Shown here: piece after piece, positions 45,822 through 54,421 of the stretch | Layout of the letters: the number at the start of each line of letters is the position of its first letter | How positions within the stretch are numbered: position 1 is the first letter of the stretch | Assembly: GCF_009725995.1 (NCBI RefSeq) | Contig: NZ_RCNS01000001.1 | Location: forward strand, 1,505,195 to 1,569,194 | DNA: 64,000 nt | From: Zobellia laminariae | GTDB taxonomy: Bacteria; Bacteroidota; Bacteroidia; Flavobacteriales; Flavobacteriaceae | Reading direction: 5' to 3' | Notes under the pieces: generated by a model | The model's input: only the letters and a program-made list of their open reading frames with translations | Told to the model about the DNA's origin: nothing | Databases searched by the model: none | Program-made: the position numbers and the translations under genes

Positions 45822-47087
45822 ATGGCAACCGTTAATTTTCTTTTTCGTTCTACAAAGGACGTAGCTCCCCTAAATGTAAGATTACTTTATAGAGTAACCG
45901 ATAACATTAATCATAGTGATTATGTTATAGGGGCTAAAACGCAATTGTCTGTATCAAAACACTACTGGGCAAAACAACATAATAAAAAAAGAGGTGTTGA
46001 GCCTGAACTAGAAAACAAGCAAACTGAAATAAAGGAAGAGCTTAAACTTATAAAAGCCCATATTTTGAGAGCCTTTGAAAGTTCCCCTACTAACCTCATT
46101 AATAAAAAGTGGCTGCAATCAACGATAGATAACTACTATAGCCCAGACATAAGTAAAAATATACCTACTGACCTTGTTAGTTTTATTGATTATTACAACG
46201 AGAACAGAAAAGATGATGTTTCCATTACGTCAATTAGGAAGTTTAATGTTATTAAGCATAAGATGCAGCGGTTACAGGAGTATAGAGGTAAAACCATTTT
46301 GATTAATGAAATAGGGGAAAACTTCAAGCAAGAGTTTAAAAAATACTACCAATCAGAGAACTACGCACAAAACACAACTCAACGAGAATTAGGTATAATA
46401 AAAACCTTTTGCAAGGAAGCTAAAAGAAAAGGGCTAGAAACGCATAAAGAACTGGACGACCTAAAGCTTAAAAGTGAAAAAACAAGACCGCTTTATCTGA
46501 ACTTTGAGGAGTTAAGACAGATTGAGGAAGCTAAGAACTTAACAGATAGCCTTGATAATGCACGAGATTGGCTAATAATATCATGTTATACTGGTCAGAG
46601 AATATCAGACTTTTTAAGATTTAAAAGGTCTATGATTCGGGTTGAAGAAGGCAAAAGCCTTTTAGAATTCGAGCAACAGAAAACCAAAAAAACAATGACC
46701 ATCCCAGTACACGAAAAAGTGTTAAGGATTCTAGACAAAAGAAACGGAGCTTTTCCTAAAACTATCTCTGACCAAAAGTACAATCAGTTCATAAAAAAGG
46801 TTTGCGAAAAAGCGGAGTTGAAAACAATGGTAAAAGGTAAGAAGCAGACCAATATTGAACCTGACGTTAAAAAACCTGTAAAGATTAGAAATGTCTCAGG
46901 AACATATGAAAAATGGGAATTAGTTACAAGCCACATAGGACGTAGGAGCTTCGCAACTAACTTTTATGGTCAAATACCTACCAACTATCTAATTTACGTA
47001 ACGGGTCATAGTTCCGAAGCCTTATTTCTTAAATATGTAGGAAAGAGCAATAAGGATAAGGCTATGGAGCTGTTTAAATACTTTTAA
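45822..47087 (+). CDS. int: Tyrosine site-specific integrase (SAM-like N-terminal domain type)
   Basis: 421 residues. N-terminal arm-binding domain, SAM-like core-binding domain (about 115-215) and catalytic domain: Arg260 in YTGQRISDF, His371 and Arg374 in SHIGRRSF, His396 in GHSSEAL and nucleophile Tyr405 in FLKYVG. All residues needed for strand exchange are present. It is the only recombinase of the element and lies next to attL, with a likely self-regulating promoter region before it. Confidence 0.95.
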   Translation: MATVNFLFRSTKDVAPLNVRLLYRVTDNINHSDYVIGAKTQLSVSKHYWAKQHNKKRGVEPELENKQTEIKEELKLIKAHILRAFESSPTNLINKKWLQSTIDNYYSPDISKNIPTDLVSFIDYYNENRKDDVSITSIRKFNVIKHKMQRLQEYRGKTILINEIGENFKQEFKKYYQSENYAQNTTQRELGIIKTFCKEAKRKGLETHKELDDLKLKSEKTRPLYLNFEELRQIEEAKNLTDSLDNARDWLIISCYTGQRISDFLRFKRSMIRVEEGKSLLEFEQQKTKKTMTIPVHEKVLRILDKRNGAFPKTISDQKYNQFIKKVCEKAELKTMVKGKKQTNIEPDVKKPVKIRNVSGTYEKWELVTSHIGRRSFATNFYGQIPTNYLIYVTGHSSEALFLKYVGKSNKDKAMELFKYF

Positions 47088-47150
47088 AAACAATATGAAC
47101 TACCTCAAAATTATCTTTTCAAGCTACACAAAGGAGCTTACACAGGAAAC

Positions 47151-48425
47151 GTGTACGAAAATGAAATTATTTACATTAAGAATGCCATTAAGAATGCTAT
47201 GGATAAAGAGTTAGACAAAAATAAAAATTCAGTAAACAGCAACACTTCAATGAAGCCAACTATACCCGATGTAAATCTGTTCATCAACTCAATGAACAAT
47301 TCAGTATTCGAAAAAGTTATATTTCAAGACAGAGAGGATGGAAGAGTAAATAATTTTTATTACCAAACAGTTTTTGAAAATTGGGCAATAACACGAATTG
47401 AAGAATTTACTAGTTCCAATCAATTTGGGGAGCGCACCAAATGGATGCGATTATTTATTAAAATGTATTGCGAACACCTAAACAGAATCACAATAAAAAT
47501 TGCTACAGGAGCGCATTTTAATTTCAAAAACAAGCCTAAATGGGATTCAAATTATACAGGGGGTTTTTTGGACTTATTCCATTTTTTGGACTATTCAAGT
47601 GGATACAATAATACTATTGATAGCTTATTGATGACTTTGAAACTTAATTGGAATGAAGACCCAATACGGGCGACAAAAATGCAATCTTATTGCATAGATA
47701 GAATTAAAGAAATGAAAAGGATGGTAGAGGTAAACTACTTTATAAAAAAAGACAATCCTATTTTCATTTATTATGATGAGATTATAGAGCGAATTGAAAA
47801 AAGTATTGATATTGAACTCACAAAAGTATTATTGAAAGAAAAAAAACAACAAACACCAAAAACAGACTCTGAAAAAGTAAAATTTGTACTAGCGATAATA
47901 GGAGATAATAAATGGAATGCTACAAGTCCTGTTTTCCATCATATTAAAGGAGTTTTGTCTCAAAACCAAATAAGCTCAAAGGAAGCTAGAAATATTATGT
48001 TGGACTTGAAAGGGATGCACAGCCCTGATGTTAATAGGAATGTTGTCGAACCTATAATCGAGTATTTAGAAAGAATTGACTTTGACATACCAAATGACAG
48101 CTATCTAAAAAATGAGGAGGAATCTCAACACCCAAAACACGACCCTAATATGTGGAATGTGGAATGCTATAATTTGTTTAAATACCTTTTCGAAAATTAT
48201 TACAAAAAAACAAAAAGACAGATTACAAATATTTGGTTTTACTTGAAAGAAGTTGAAGTTGACAAATACGTTTTCATAGCAACTAAAGATGTATACTCTG
48301 ATTTTATAAAAACAAACTATCAAATTGAACTTAAAAATTGGGATAAAGCGCCTCTCAAATACGCAGAGAAAGATCTTGGTACAATGAACAATCACCGCAT
48401 TAATTATGAAGATTCTTTGAAATAG
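47151..48425 (+). CDS. Element-encoded protein of unknown function, 424 residues
   Basis: No family recognised. Start is GTG at 47151, preceded by AGGAAA at a fair ribosome-binding distance; the ATG 16 codons on is an alternative. Highly charged and Asn/Lys-rich (KNKNSVNSNTSMKP), with many Trp and Phe (NFYYQTVFENWAITRIEEF). There is a helical region around 225-250 rich in Lys-Glu, and a Trp-rich C terminus. No membrane segment or signal peptide. Its position right after the integrase and before the HTH gene fits a regulator or a replication accessory, an inference only. Confidence 0.7.
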   Translation: MYENEIIYIKNAIKNAMDKELDKNKNSVNSNTSMKPTIPDVNLFINSMNNSVFEKVIFQDREDGRVNNFYYQTVFENWAITRIEEFTSSNQFGERTKWMRLFIKMYCEHLNRITIKIATGAHFNFKNKPKWDSNYTGGFLDLFHFLDYSSGYNNTIDSLLMTLKLNWNEDPIRATKMQSYCIDRIKEMKRMVEVNYFIKKDNPIFIYYDEIIERIEKSIDIELTKVLLKEKKQQTPKTDSEKVKFVLAIIGDNKWNATSPVFHHIKGVLSQNQISSKEARNIMLDLKGMHSPDVNRNVVEPIIEYLERIDFDIPNDSYLKNEEESQHPKHDPNMWNVECYNLFKYLFENYYKKTKRQITNIWFYLKEVEVDKYVFIATKDVYSDFIKTNYQIELKNWDKAPLKYAEKDLGTMNNHRINYEDSLK

Positions 48426-48432
48426 ATTAAAG

Positions 48433-48536
48433 AACACGTAAAAAACACGCAAAACACGTTTTTCAACTCTTTTTTCACCCCTTAGTGCATTTGTCTATTT
48501 GCGTCAGCAACGGAACAAACCGTTGTTGCTAAATAG
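48433..48536 (+). other. Iteron-like repeats and imperfect hairpin, candidate origin or operator of the element
   Basis: Three AACACG repeats at 48433, 48444 and 48453 (11- and 9-base steps), then an imperfect hairpin: CTATTT (48495-48500) with AAATAG (48531-48536) outside and CAGCAACGG (48505-48513) with CCGTTGTTG (48520-48528) inside. It stands just before the HTH gene start (48543). Confidence 0.45.
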
Positions 48537-48542
48537 ATAAAA

Positions 48543-48830
48543 ATGGTAAATAATTCAATTTTATTACAACACCTAACACCAGAACAGTTAGGAAACCTTA
48601 TTGATGAAAAATTAACACATCAATTCGAGCAGTTACAAAAACATCTTAGTCAAAAATCAGCAAATGATGAGTTACTCACTCGGGATGAAACTTGCCGTTT
48701 TTTATCGATTGACAGCTCTACTCTTTGGTCTTATACAAACAAGGGAAAAGTAAAGGCTTATGGTATAGGTTCAAGACGTTATTACAAACGCAGCGAGTTA
48801 TTAGAATCACTAACATTATTGCAAAAATAA
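48543..48830 (+). CDS. Excisionase-like helix-turn-helix DNA-binding protein
   Basis: 95 residues. The C-terminal half (about 45-92) is an HTH_17 / MerR-like winged-helix motif: LLTRDETCRFLSIDSSTLWS is the helix pair and VKAYGIGSRRYYKRSELLES the wing with the basic/aromatic patch. The first 40 residues are a short helical part (LLQHLTPEQLGNLIDEKLTH). Small proteins of this kind serve as excisionase or element regulator. The hairpin and repeats just upstream are a likely binding site. Confidence 0.85.
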   Translation: MVNNSILLQHLTPEQLGNLIDEKLTHQFEQLQKHLSQKSANDELLTRDETCRFLSIDSSTLWSYTNKGKVKAYGIGSRRYYKRSELLESLTLLQK

Positions 48831-48835
48831 AGGCT

Positions 48836-49144
48836 ATGGGAAAAAATACCAATAGCCTTAATAATTCGTTTGGACACGACAAAGGCAAAAATAGAAAAAA
48901 GGAAGACACAAAAAGATTATTTCAAGCTTTAATGCAGCCCCAAAGCAGAAGAATGGCAGCTACAAATATAGGATATGAAGACCTCACCTATATGGTTACG
49001 CAAAACATTTACGACTGGATAAAACAAGGGAAAGCAGCCGTTATAGGTCAGATAAGGTGTAGTAGGTCTAATCGATGGGTTCAATCTGTAACCACAAACC
49101 CCGATTTGTTTCCAATAGACCCACAACTAAGTTTATTTGAATAA
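48836..49144 (+). CDS. Small element protein, 102 residues, unknown function
   Basis: Starts ATG at 48836, 5 bases after the HTH stop; the longer upstream frame overlaps the HTH gene and is not used. Asn/Ser-rich start (MGKNTNSLNNSFGHDKGKNR), then basic middle, and an HTH-like part DLTYMVTQNIYDWIKQGKAA. The end DPQLSLFE is unlike any motif I know. It is coupled to the HTH and primase genes (3 bases to the next start), so it probably takes part in replication or regulation. Confidence 0.75.
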   Translation: MGKNTNSLNNSFGHDKGKNRKKEDTKRLFQALMQPQSRRMAATNIGYEDLTYMVTQNIYDWIKQGKAAVIGQIRCSRSNRWVQSVTTNPDLFPIDPQLSLFE

Positions 49145-49147
49145 GCT

Positions 49148-52100
49148 ATGCTCGACCCTAATACGGTCGTAGTAAAAACATCATTAAATATTACGGTATC
49201 TCATAAGGTTGTGAAAACTAACCTAGACCTTTTACAGCCTTATTTTACCGAAATAGAACCCTATTACACAGATAGTAAACCTAACTCCCATGAGGGCGTA
49301 GTGAGGTATTGCGGGGTAGATGATTTATTGAAACGGCTTAATACTTACATAAGCAACAACAAAAAGTTTGATGCACCCGCTATTCTTAAAGGCACTTACA
49401 AAGGTGGTACTAGCGGTCAATACTGTACAAATGCTGCACCCTTTCTATTCTTTGATGTAGATGTAAAAGGAGACGAAAACAAGCCGTTACAGGACTCTTT
49501 TAAAAATGCAGCAGTATTTGAGCATCTTCAAAAGATAGCCGTTTGCGTTTGGCGTTCAAATAGTCAAAAAGGTATGGCGGGTATTCTCTATGTGCCACAG
49601 CTTGAAGAAGTAACAAAAGCCGAAACAGGAAAACACCTTAAAATCGGTAATTCAATTACAACATACCTCAGCAACACATTAAAGCAACAGGGTTTGTCGG
49701 TAGAGTTTGATAAAGCCCAAAATAAGTTTAGACAGGTACGTTTTTTAGCAGAACAAAAAGAGGTAATAGAATTAAACACAGACCCTTTTGTATTTACTTA
49801 TGAACAGGAAGAGGTAGAAGCTAAAAACTATAACGGTGTTAAGCAATATAAATTTAAAACACCTAGAGCGGTACATGGAAGTATAAGAGACCAGTTCAAT
49901 TCTAACAACCCCATTGATATTATTATTTTAAGTTGTGGTTTTGAGAAGGTAAACGGAACAAATCGCTTTAAGCATTTTAACACCACCAGTAGTAGCAGCG
50001 GAAGCATTGACCCTTTACTAAACATATTTTATAACCATAGTAGCGGCTTTTCCAACAAAAAAGCTTTTGACCCTTTCGGCTTAGTATTATACACACAGTA
50101 CGATAATAATTATAAAGCCTTTTTAGACGCTTTGCGGACACAAAACTATAGAGAGAAGCAGTTAAAACAATGTGTGGTTGAGGCTGGCTTAAAACGGTTA
50201 AAGAAGCCAAATATCACACACAAAGAAGTATTTGCAGCTCTTTATGATTTACGGAATTTACCACTTGCTGAAAAACTAGCTATTATAAAAGAGAATTGCA
50301 GAACGGAAGATGAAAGACAAGTTTATTGTTCTTACCTCAAATGCAAGAACCTTATAGTAAGTTATGATACATTTTTTGAGGTTGATAATTATGTTAGTGA
50401 GGTTCTATCAGATGTTTTAAAAATTACAGAAGCAAAAAAGAAGGTAATACTAAGGGCTGAAACAGGTACAGGAAAAACAACCGCATTTTTAAGAGATTTT
50501 CTAAAACACAGACCAAACAAAAAATGCTTGATTTTAGCTCCACTAACAACGATAGTAGACCAAAGCGTAAACGATTATAAAAACATTATAGGTCTTACAG
50601 GTAAAAGCCAACCCTCAGACCATACCAAAAGTAAAACGGCAAATATTGTAGTAGCTACTTATGAGCAAGGAACTAAGCACTTAGAGAGCCAAAACAATTT
50701 TGATTTTATAGTAATAGATGAGGTGCATAATCTTTTTTTAGCGCACGACTATAAAAGCGAAACTATTTCAAAACTTACCGCCTTACTGGAATACAAAAAT
50801 GTTATTGGGCTTACTGGTACGCCTAGTAATTTGTTTCGTAATCTTGGTTATTCTTTATTGTCTGTATCTAAAAGAATGCAAAAACCTGTTCAGATAATCC
50901 AAAGGGTTGATAATAGAAATGCTTCAAAAATTATAATACAACACTTAAACACCGCAAAGGGTAAATGTATTTTTAGGATTAACAGCACCAAAATTTTACA
51001 AGGTGTGAAAGCTGAACTTGTTAAACAAAAAAGGTTCAAAGAGAATGAAATTGTAATCTTGTTTTCTTCTCCAAGCATTAAAAAGAGCTATGATTACTCC
51101 CAAGTAGTAGAAACTAGCAAGTTTGCTGAAAACGTACAAGTGGTTTTAACTACTGGTTTAATAGATGAAGGAATAAACATAAAGCAATTTGGTTTTACAG
51201 ATGTTGTTTTTATAGAAAGTGATTATACGCCAAACCCAGAACCTTTAAAGCAATTTTTTGCTCGTTTTAGACTTGAAGAAGGCACACGTAAAAATTACCA
51301 CTATTATAGGAAGAAGAAAGACCAAGAGGTTATTTATTGGAATGAAAAAAGAGATTATGCGGAGAAACTAGAATTGTTAACCAATGATAACATTAATGAC
51401 TTTAATACTTACATGGATATTACCAATGACAATAAATTCTACTACAGTAGCAGAAAAATAAACGAGTATTATTTAGCCTTTGAAGTAGGTACGACTTTCT
51501 TTAAACGATTCAATCAACAGGAATTTAACTACTACCTAGCTGTAAATTTCAATGTAAATATTCAGATTGAAAAAGACTACTTAAAAGAGTGTATTGATAT
51601 TTCAGAGATAAAGCAAAGCGCCAGAGAAACAAAAACGAAAGTTTGTACTATGCTTTTGAATAACTGGGAAGAAGTAGAAATAGCAGTAAGCAGAATAACC
51701 ACAGATAAAGAACTTAAAAAGAAAATCGAAGACATAGGACTACCCATAATTGATAGCACATTAGATTTTGTACAGAGTAACATAAAAGTTTTTGAACGCT
51801 TTACTAGTTACTACTATCAACTTATTGATGCTGGAGTAACAGAGCCTATAAATTACCTAATAGACGGTACAAAATTAATAGATGCACGTGTTATCAACCT
51901 TACTTTAAAAATAAAGGAAACAATAAATTTAATCGAAAATCCTATTACCACGAACGACCGAAAAAATGAAAAGAAGTTAAAATCTTTCTTTAGGGACGTA
52001 GAAGAACAAAAGTATCTTGATAAAACTAAAGTTTTTCAGCTATGGAAAAAACAAAGAATTGTAAACAAAGCAAGTTCCCAAAACGGGTATCTAATAGCCT

Positions 52101-52165
52101 TAATACAAGAGTTTACAAAATGGAACTATGACCCAAATAATAAGCGGTATTTTTTTAACCAATAG
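49148..52165 (+). CDS. Primase-helicase (BT4734-like primase domain plus superfamily 2 helicase)
   Basis: 1005 residues. N-terminal about 230 residues contain a BT4734/VirE-N-like primase region with FFDVDVKGDE (Asp103 and Asp105 probable metal ligands) and AVCVWRSNSQKGMAGILYVP. The helicase begins around residue 430: ETGTGKTTAF (Walker A, about 438-446), then VIDEVHNLF (DEVH box, about 525), IIGLTGTPSN and the final RFRLEEGTR motif VI. It likely unwinds and primes element DNA, so the element may replicate on its own after excision. It is also the largest gene in the element. Confidence 0.85.
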   Translation: MLDPNTVVVKTSLNITVSHKVVKTNLDLLQPYFTEIEPYYTDSKPNSHEGVVRYCGVDDLLKRLNTYISNNKKFDAPAILKGTYKGGTSGQYCTNAAPFLFFDVDVKGDENKPLQDSFKNAAVFEHLQKIAVCVWRSNSQKGMAGILYVPQLEEVTKAETGKHLKIGNSITTYLSNTLKQQGLSVEFDKAQNKFRQVRFLAEQKEVIELNTDPFVFTYEQEEVEAKNYNGVKQYKFKTPRAVHGSIRDQFNSNNPIDIIILSCGFEKVNGTNRFKHFNTTSSSSGSIDPLLNIFYNHSSGFSNKKAFDPFGLVLYTQYDNNYKAFLDALRTQNYREKQLKQCVVEAGLKRLKKPNITHKEVFAALYDLRNLPLAEKLAIIKENCRTEDERQVYCSYLKCKNLIVSYDTFFEVDNYVSEVLSDVLKITEAKKKVILRAETGTGKTTAFLRDFLKHRPNKKCLILAPLTTIVDQSVNDYKNIIGLTGKSQPSDHTKSKTANIVVATYEQGTKHLESQNNFDFIVIDEVHNLFLAHDYKSETISKLTALLEYKNVIGLTGTPSNLFRNLGYSLLSVSKRMQKPVQIIQRVDNRNASKIIIQHLNTAKGKCIFRINSTKILQGVKAELVKQKRFKENEIVILFSSPSIKKSYDYSQVVETSKFAENVQVVLTTGLIDEGINIKQFGFTDVVFIESDYTPNPEPLKQFFARFRLEEGTRKNYHYYRKKKDQEVIYWNEKRDYAEKLELLTNDNINDFNTYMDITNDNKFYYSSRKINEYYLAFEVGTTFFKRFNQQEFNYYLAVNFNVNIQIEKDYLKECIDISEIKQSARETKTKVCTMLLNNWEEVEIAVSRITTDKELKKKIEDIGLPIIDSTLDFVQSNIKVFERFTSYYYQLIDAGVTEPINYLIDGTKLIDARVINLTLKIKETINLIENPITTNDRKNEKKLKSFFRDVEEQKYLDKTKVFQLWKKQRIVNKASSQNGYLIALIQEFTKWNYDPNNKRYFFNQ

Positions 52166-52386
52166 TGTTTTATGTTAGAAAGGAAATTTAAAACCGCTAA
52201 AGGTTATGACTAGGACAATGAGAATAAGGAACAGCAGAGTTTTTTGACAAAAAATCAGGAAGTTTTTAAGCGTGTGAATTTTTGTGAAACAAGAGGTTAT
52301 GAAAAGAGAAAAATACCAGTATAAAATTATTAATTTACCTAAATGGCAAAGTTCTTTAGTTATTTAGGTTACAAAAAATAGCAGAC

Positions 52387-52992
52387 ATGCCTAAACCACA
52401 TACGTACCCAACTTTATTTGATGACGCATTGCAAATAAATATCAAAAAATTAAAAGAGCTAGGTTACTTTGAAGCAAACACCCACAAAACAGGCAACCTT
52501 GTTTGGACTACTAATAACTGGAGAGGAACAACTGAAAGGGGTAAGATTTCAATTACGGTTAACTTGATAGCAATAAGACCATATATTGAACTTAATTACA
52601 TTTTAAACGGTGAGCCTATCAAATACAAAGTAATGTTAGAAACGCAACCTTCTAATTTAGGCAAAGGATTAGTATGGTATTTTCTTTGCCCCAATACATT
52701 AAAACGTTGTCGTAAGCTCTATTGTATCGGTGGTTATTTCTACCATAGAGATGCTTTTAAAAGTTGTATGTATGAGAGCCAGACCCAAACAAAGAAATGG
52801 CGGAATATGGAAAAGGTCTATGGTTGCTATTTGGATATTGATGATACCTACCATCAACTTTATAAAAAGCACTTTAAAAAATACTACAAAGGAAAACCTA
52901 CAAAGAGGTATCTGAAACTAAAAAACCAGATAGAGAAATATGAAAAAATACCGATAGAAGATATTGAAAGACTATTAGTTTTTGGTAATTAA
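52387..52992 (+). CDS. Element-encoded protein with degraded zinc-ribbon-like middle, 201 residues
   Basis: Residues 95-130 (WYFLCPNTLKRCRKLYCIGG, then SCMYESQTQTKKWR) follow the pattern of a zinc-ribbon family whose usual form is CPxC-x-RxRKLY and CRxCxxLxYxSQ, but two of the four cysteines are replaced (T and Y/K positions), so metal binding is doubtful. The start is well charged, and the C terminus is a Lys/Tyr-rich helix (KKYYKGKPTKRYLKLKNQIE). It follows the primase gene after 221 bases of gene-free sequence. Function unknown. Confidence 0.6.
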   Translation: MPKPHTYPTLFDDALQINIKKLKELGYFEANTHKTGNLVWTTNNWRGTTERGKISITVNLIAIRPYIELNYILNGEPIKYKVMLETQPSNLGKGLVWYFLCPNTLKRCRKLYCIGGYFYHRDAFKSCMYESQTQTKKWRNMEKVYGCYLDIDDTYHQLYKKHFKKYYKGKPTKRYLKLKNQIEKYEKIPIEDIERLLVFGN

Positions 52993-53115
52993 AAACAGCA
53001 TTTGGATTTATGCGGCTTGCTGCTGCTAAAAGCAATTAAGACCTAAAAAGGGAAAAAATAAAGTCCTTACAGATTACCGTAATAAAGTGCTAAAAATTTT
53101 TGGTATTTTTCAAAA

Positions 53116-53649
53116 ATGAAAACAATTACAATACTAACACTTGCTTTTTTATTCATAGGTTGCACTAATGATACTTCTACAATTAACAATTACCTAAGTG
53201 ACAAGCATGTCGATGCCAAAGTTGTTGAAAATGTCTTTATAAAAGACGTAACTGCTGAGGATAGTGTAACATATTATCGTTATGAGTTTTTCAAAATAGT
53301 TGACGACTCCTATCCGCCAGATTATGCCAACTCTATTGAAGCGGCTATTTCTTACAAAGATGAAAGGCTAAAAATGCTTCACACTTTTGACAGTATAAAA
53401 AAGAAAACAGGGACTAAAGATTTTGATTTTATGCTAAAGGACAAAGCAAAAAATGACTATAAATATGCTTCAGAGAAAATACTTCTTGAAGTAATCAAAA
53501 GAGAAAAAGACAAGTATGAATCTTTAGGCAAAAAACCATTATGTAAACTCTATAAGTCCACAATTAAAATTAATGGTATTCCATTCCCGAGGAATATAGA
53601 AGTTGCTTTATCTAATGATGAATCAAAAGTGCTAAGAGTTTTTGAATAG
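53116..53649 (+). CDS. Predicted lipoprotein of the element, 177 residues
   Basis: A 16-residue signal with lipobox FIGC (Cys at about 16) followed by TNDTSTINNYLSDKHVDAKV. The remaining part is charged and probably helical, with no motif I recognise. It would be anchored in the cell envelope of the host. A second, broken lipoprotein gene follows 30 bases downstream, so this is a small envelope cargo block. Confidence 0.65.
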   Translation: MKTITILTLAFLFIGCTNDTSTINNYLSDKHVDAKVVENVFIKDVTAEDSVTYYRYEFFKIVDDSYPPDYANSIEAAISYKDERLKMLHTFDSIKKKTGTKDFDFMLKDKAKNDYKYASEKILLEVIKREKDKYESLGKKPLCKLYKSTIKINGIPFPRNIEVALSNDESKVLRVFE

Positions 53650-53678
53650 CCTAGATAAAACTTTTGTACTTTTCAATT

Positions 53679-53903
53679 ATGCGAATATTACTACTTCTTA
53701 TCTTATTGACTGGCTGTACTAACTAAAACCTAGAATTACAAAAGGAGAATGAAAGGTTAAAAGTTGAGGTTAACAGTATAAAACAACAAGAAAACTCTTT
53801 ACGTGTTGAAGGCGAAGCACTAACCAATGTTGCAGATAGTTTACGGAATGAATTATGGAAGTGTGCTTTGTCCTTAGAAGTCAATGAAAAAGTTCAGCCT
53901 TAA
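53679..53903 (+). pseudogene. Broken small lipoprotein gene (nonsense stop at codon 16)
   Basis: ATG at 53679 opens a 75-codon frame with a clean lipobox start (MRILLLLILLTGCTN) but TAA at 53724-53726. The rest of the same frame (NLELQKENERLKVEVNSIKQ and so on) is an intact coiled coil to 53903. A single C-to-T change from CAA would explain it, so it is probably a recent pseudogene, unless readthrough occurs. Confidence 0.65.
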
Positions 53904-53916
53904 TATTTAAGTTTAC

Positions 53917-53932
53917 TTACGGAAATCCGTAA
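53917..53932 (+). promoter_or_regulatory. 16-base palindrome in the element
   Basis: TTACGGA (53917-53923) and TCCGTAA (53926-53932) are perfect arms around AA. The half-site CCGTAA/TTACGG occurs again near 53075 and 53960, so it may be a regulator-binding site before the small genes. Confidence 0.4.
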
Positions 53933-53996
53933 TTGAAATTACATTTTTATTAATAACATTACGGTTATTTAATAAATTATTTAAAATAGAATAACT

Positions 53997-54155
53997 ATGG
54001 GCGATTTAGTATTATTAATAGTTAGTACAATCCTTTTTTTAGGAGTAATGTATTTGATACGTGGCTTAGTATTATGGTATTATCAAATTACTAAAAGAGT
54101 AGAACTTATGGAGGAAACCAACAATTTATTGAGAAAGCTTCTTGAAAAAGAATAA
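53997..54155 (+). CDS. Small membrane protein, 52 residues
   Basis: ATG at 53997. A hydrophobic helix (residues 4-30, LVLLIVSTILFLGVMYLIRG region) is followed by a coiled coil (KRVELMEETNNLLRKLLEKE). One membrane segment and a cytoplasmic or periplasmic helix; function unknown. The following gene starts 2 bases after its stop, so the two are probably co-translated. Phage- or defence-related small membrane proteins have this layout, but so do many others. Confidence 0.55.
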   Translation: MGDLVLLIVSTILFLGVMYLIRGLVLWYYQITKRVELMEETNNLLRKLLEKE

Positions 54156-54157
54156 TA

Positions 54158-54340
54158 ATGGGCATTTACGAGTTTAACGTATTAGACGACCACAGCAAAT
54201 ATGATTTAGTATTTACTAAAGGTCAATTTGTTGATACGGTTATAGAAAAAGAAACTAAATACGTCCTTTATTCTTTGTCTTACTTTTGGGTTGAATTGGT
54301 TTATAACAGCACTAATAACAAGATAATTGGAATTTCTTGA
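54158..54340 (+). CDS. Small protein, 60 residues, unknown function
   Basis: ATG at 54158, 2 bases after the preceding gene. Sequence MGIYEFNVLDDHSKYDLVFT and later YVLYSLSYFWVELVYNSTNN: a small beta-rich soluble protein, with no signal peptide. It resembles short proteins found in Bacteroidota mobile elements by layout only. Kept because of its close coupling, normal composition and clear start. Confidence 0.55.
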   Translation: MGIYEFNVLDDHSKYDLVFTKGQFVDTVIEKETKYVLYSLSYFWVELVYNSTNNKIIGIS

Positions 54341-54421
54341 TTCTTTGGAGTCGAAATTTTAGATTGCTATAGCAATTTTCCTAATAAATTATAGCTAAAA
54401 GTAAATTCTATTTGGAAAAAA

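Noticed and set aside
48725..48835. N-terminal extension of the 102-residue element protein
   Set aside because: It would overlap the HTH gene over 100 bases; the ATG at 48836 gives a normal 5-base gap.
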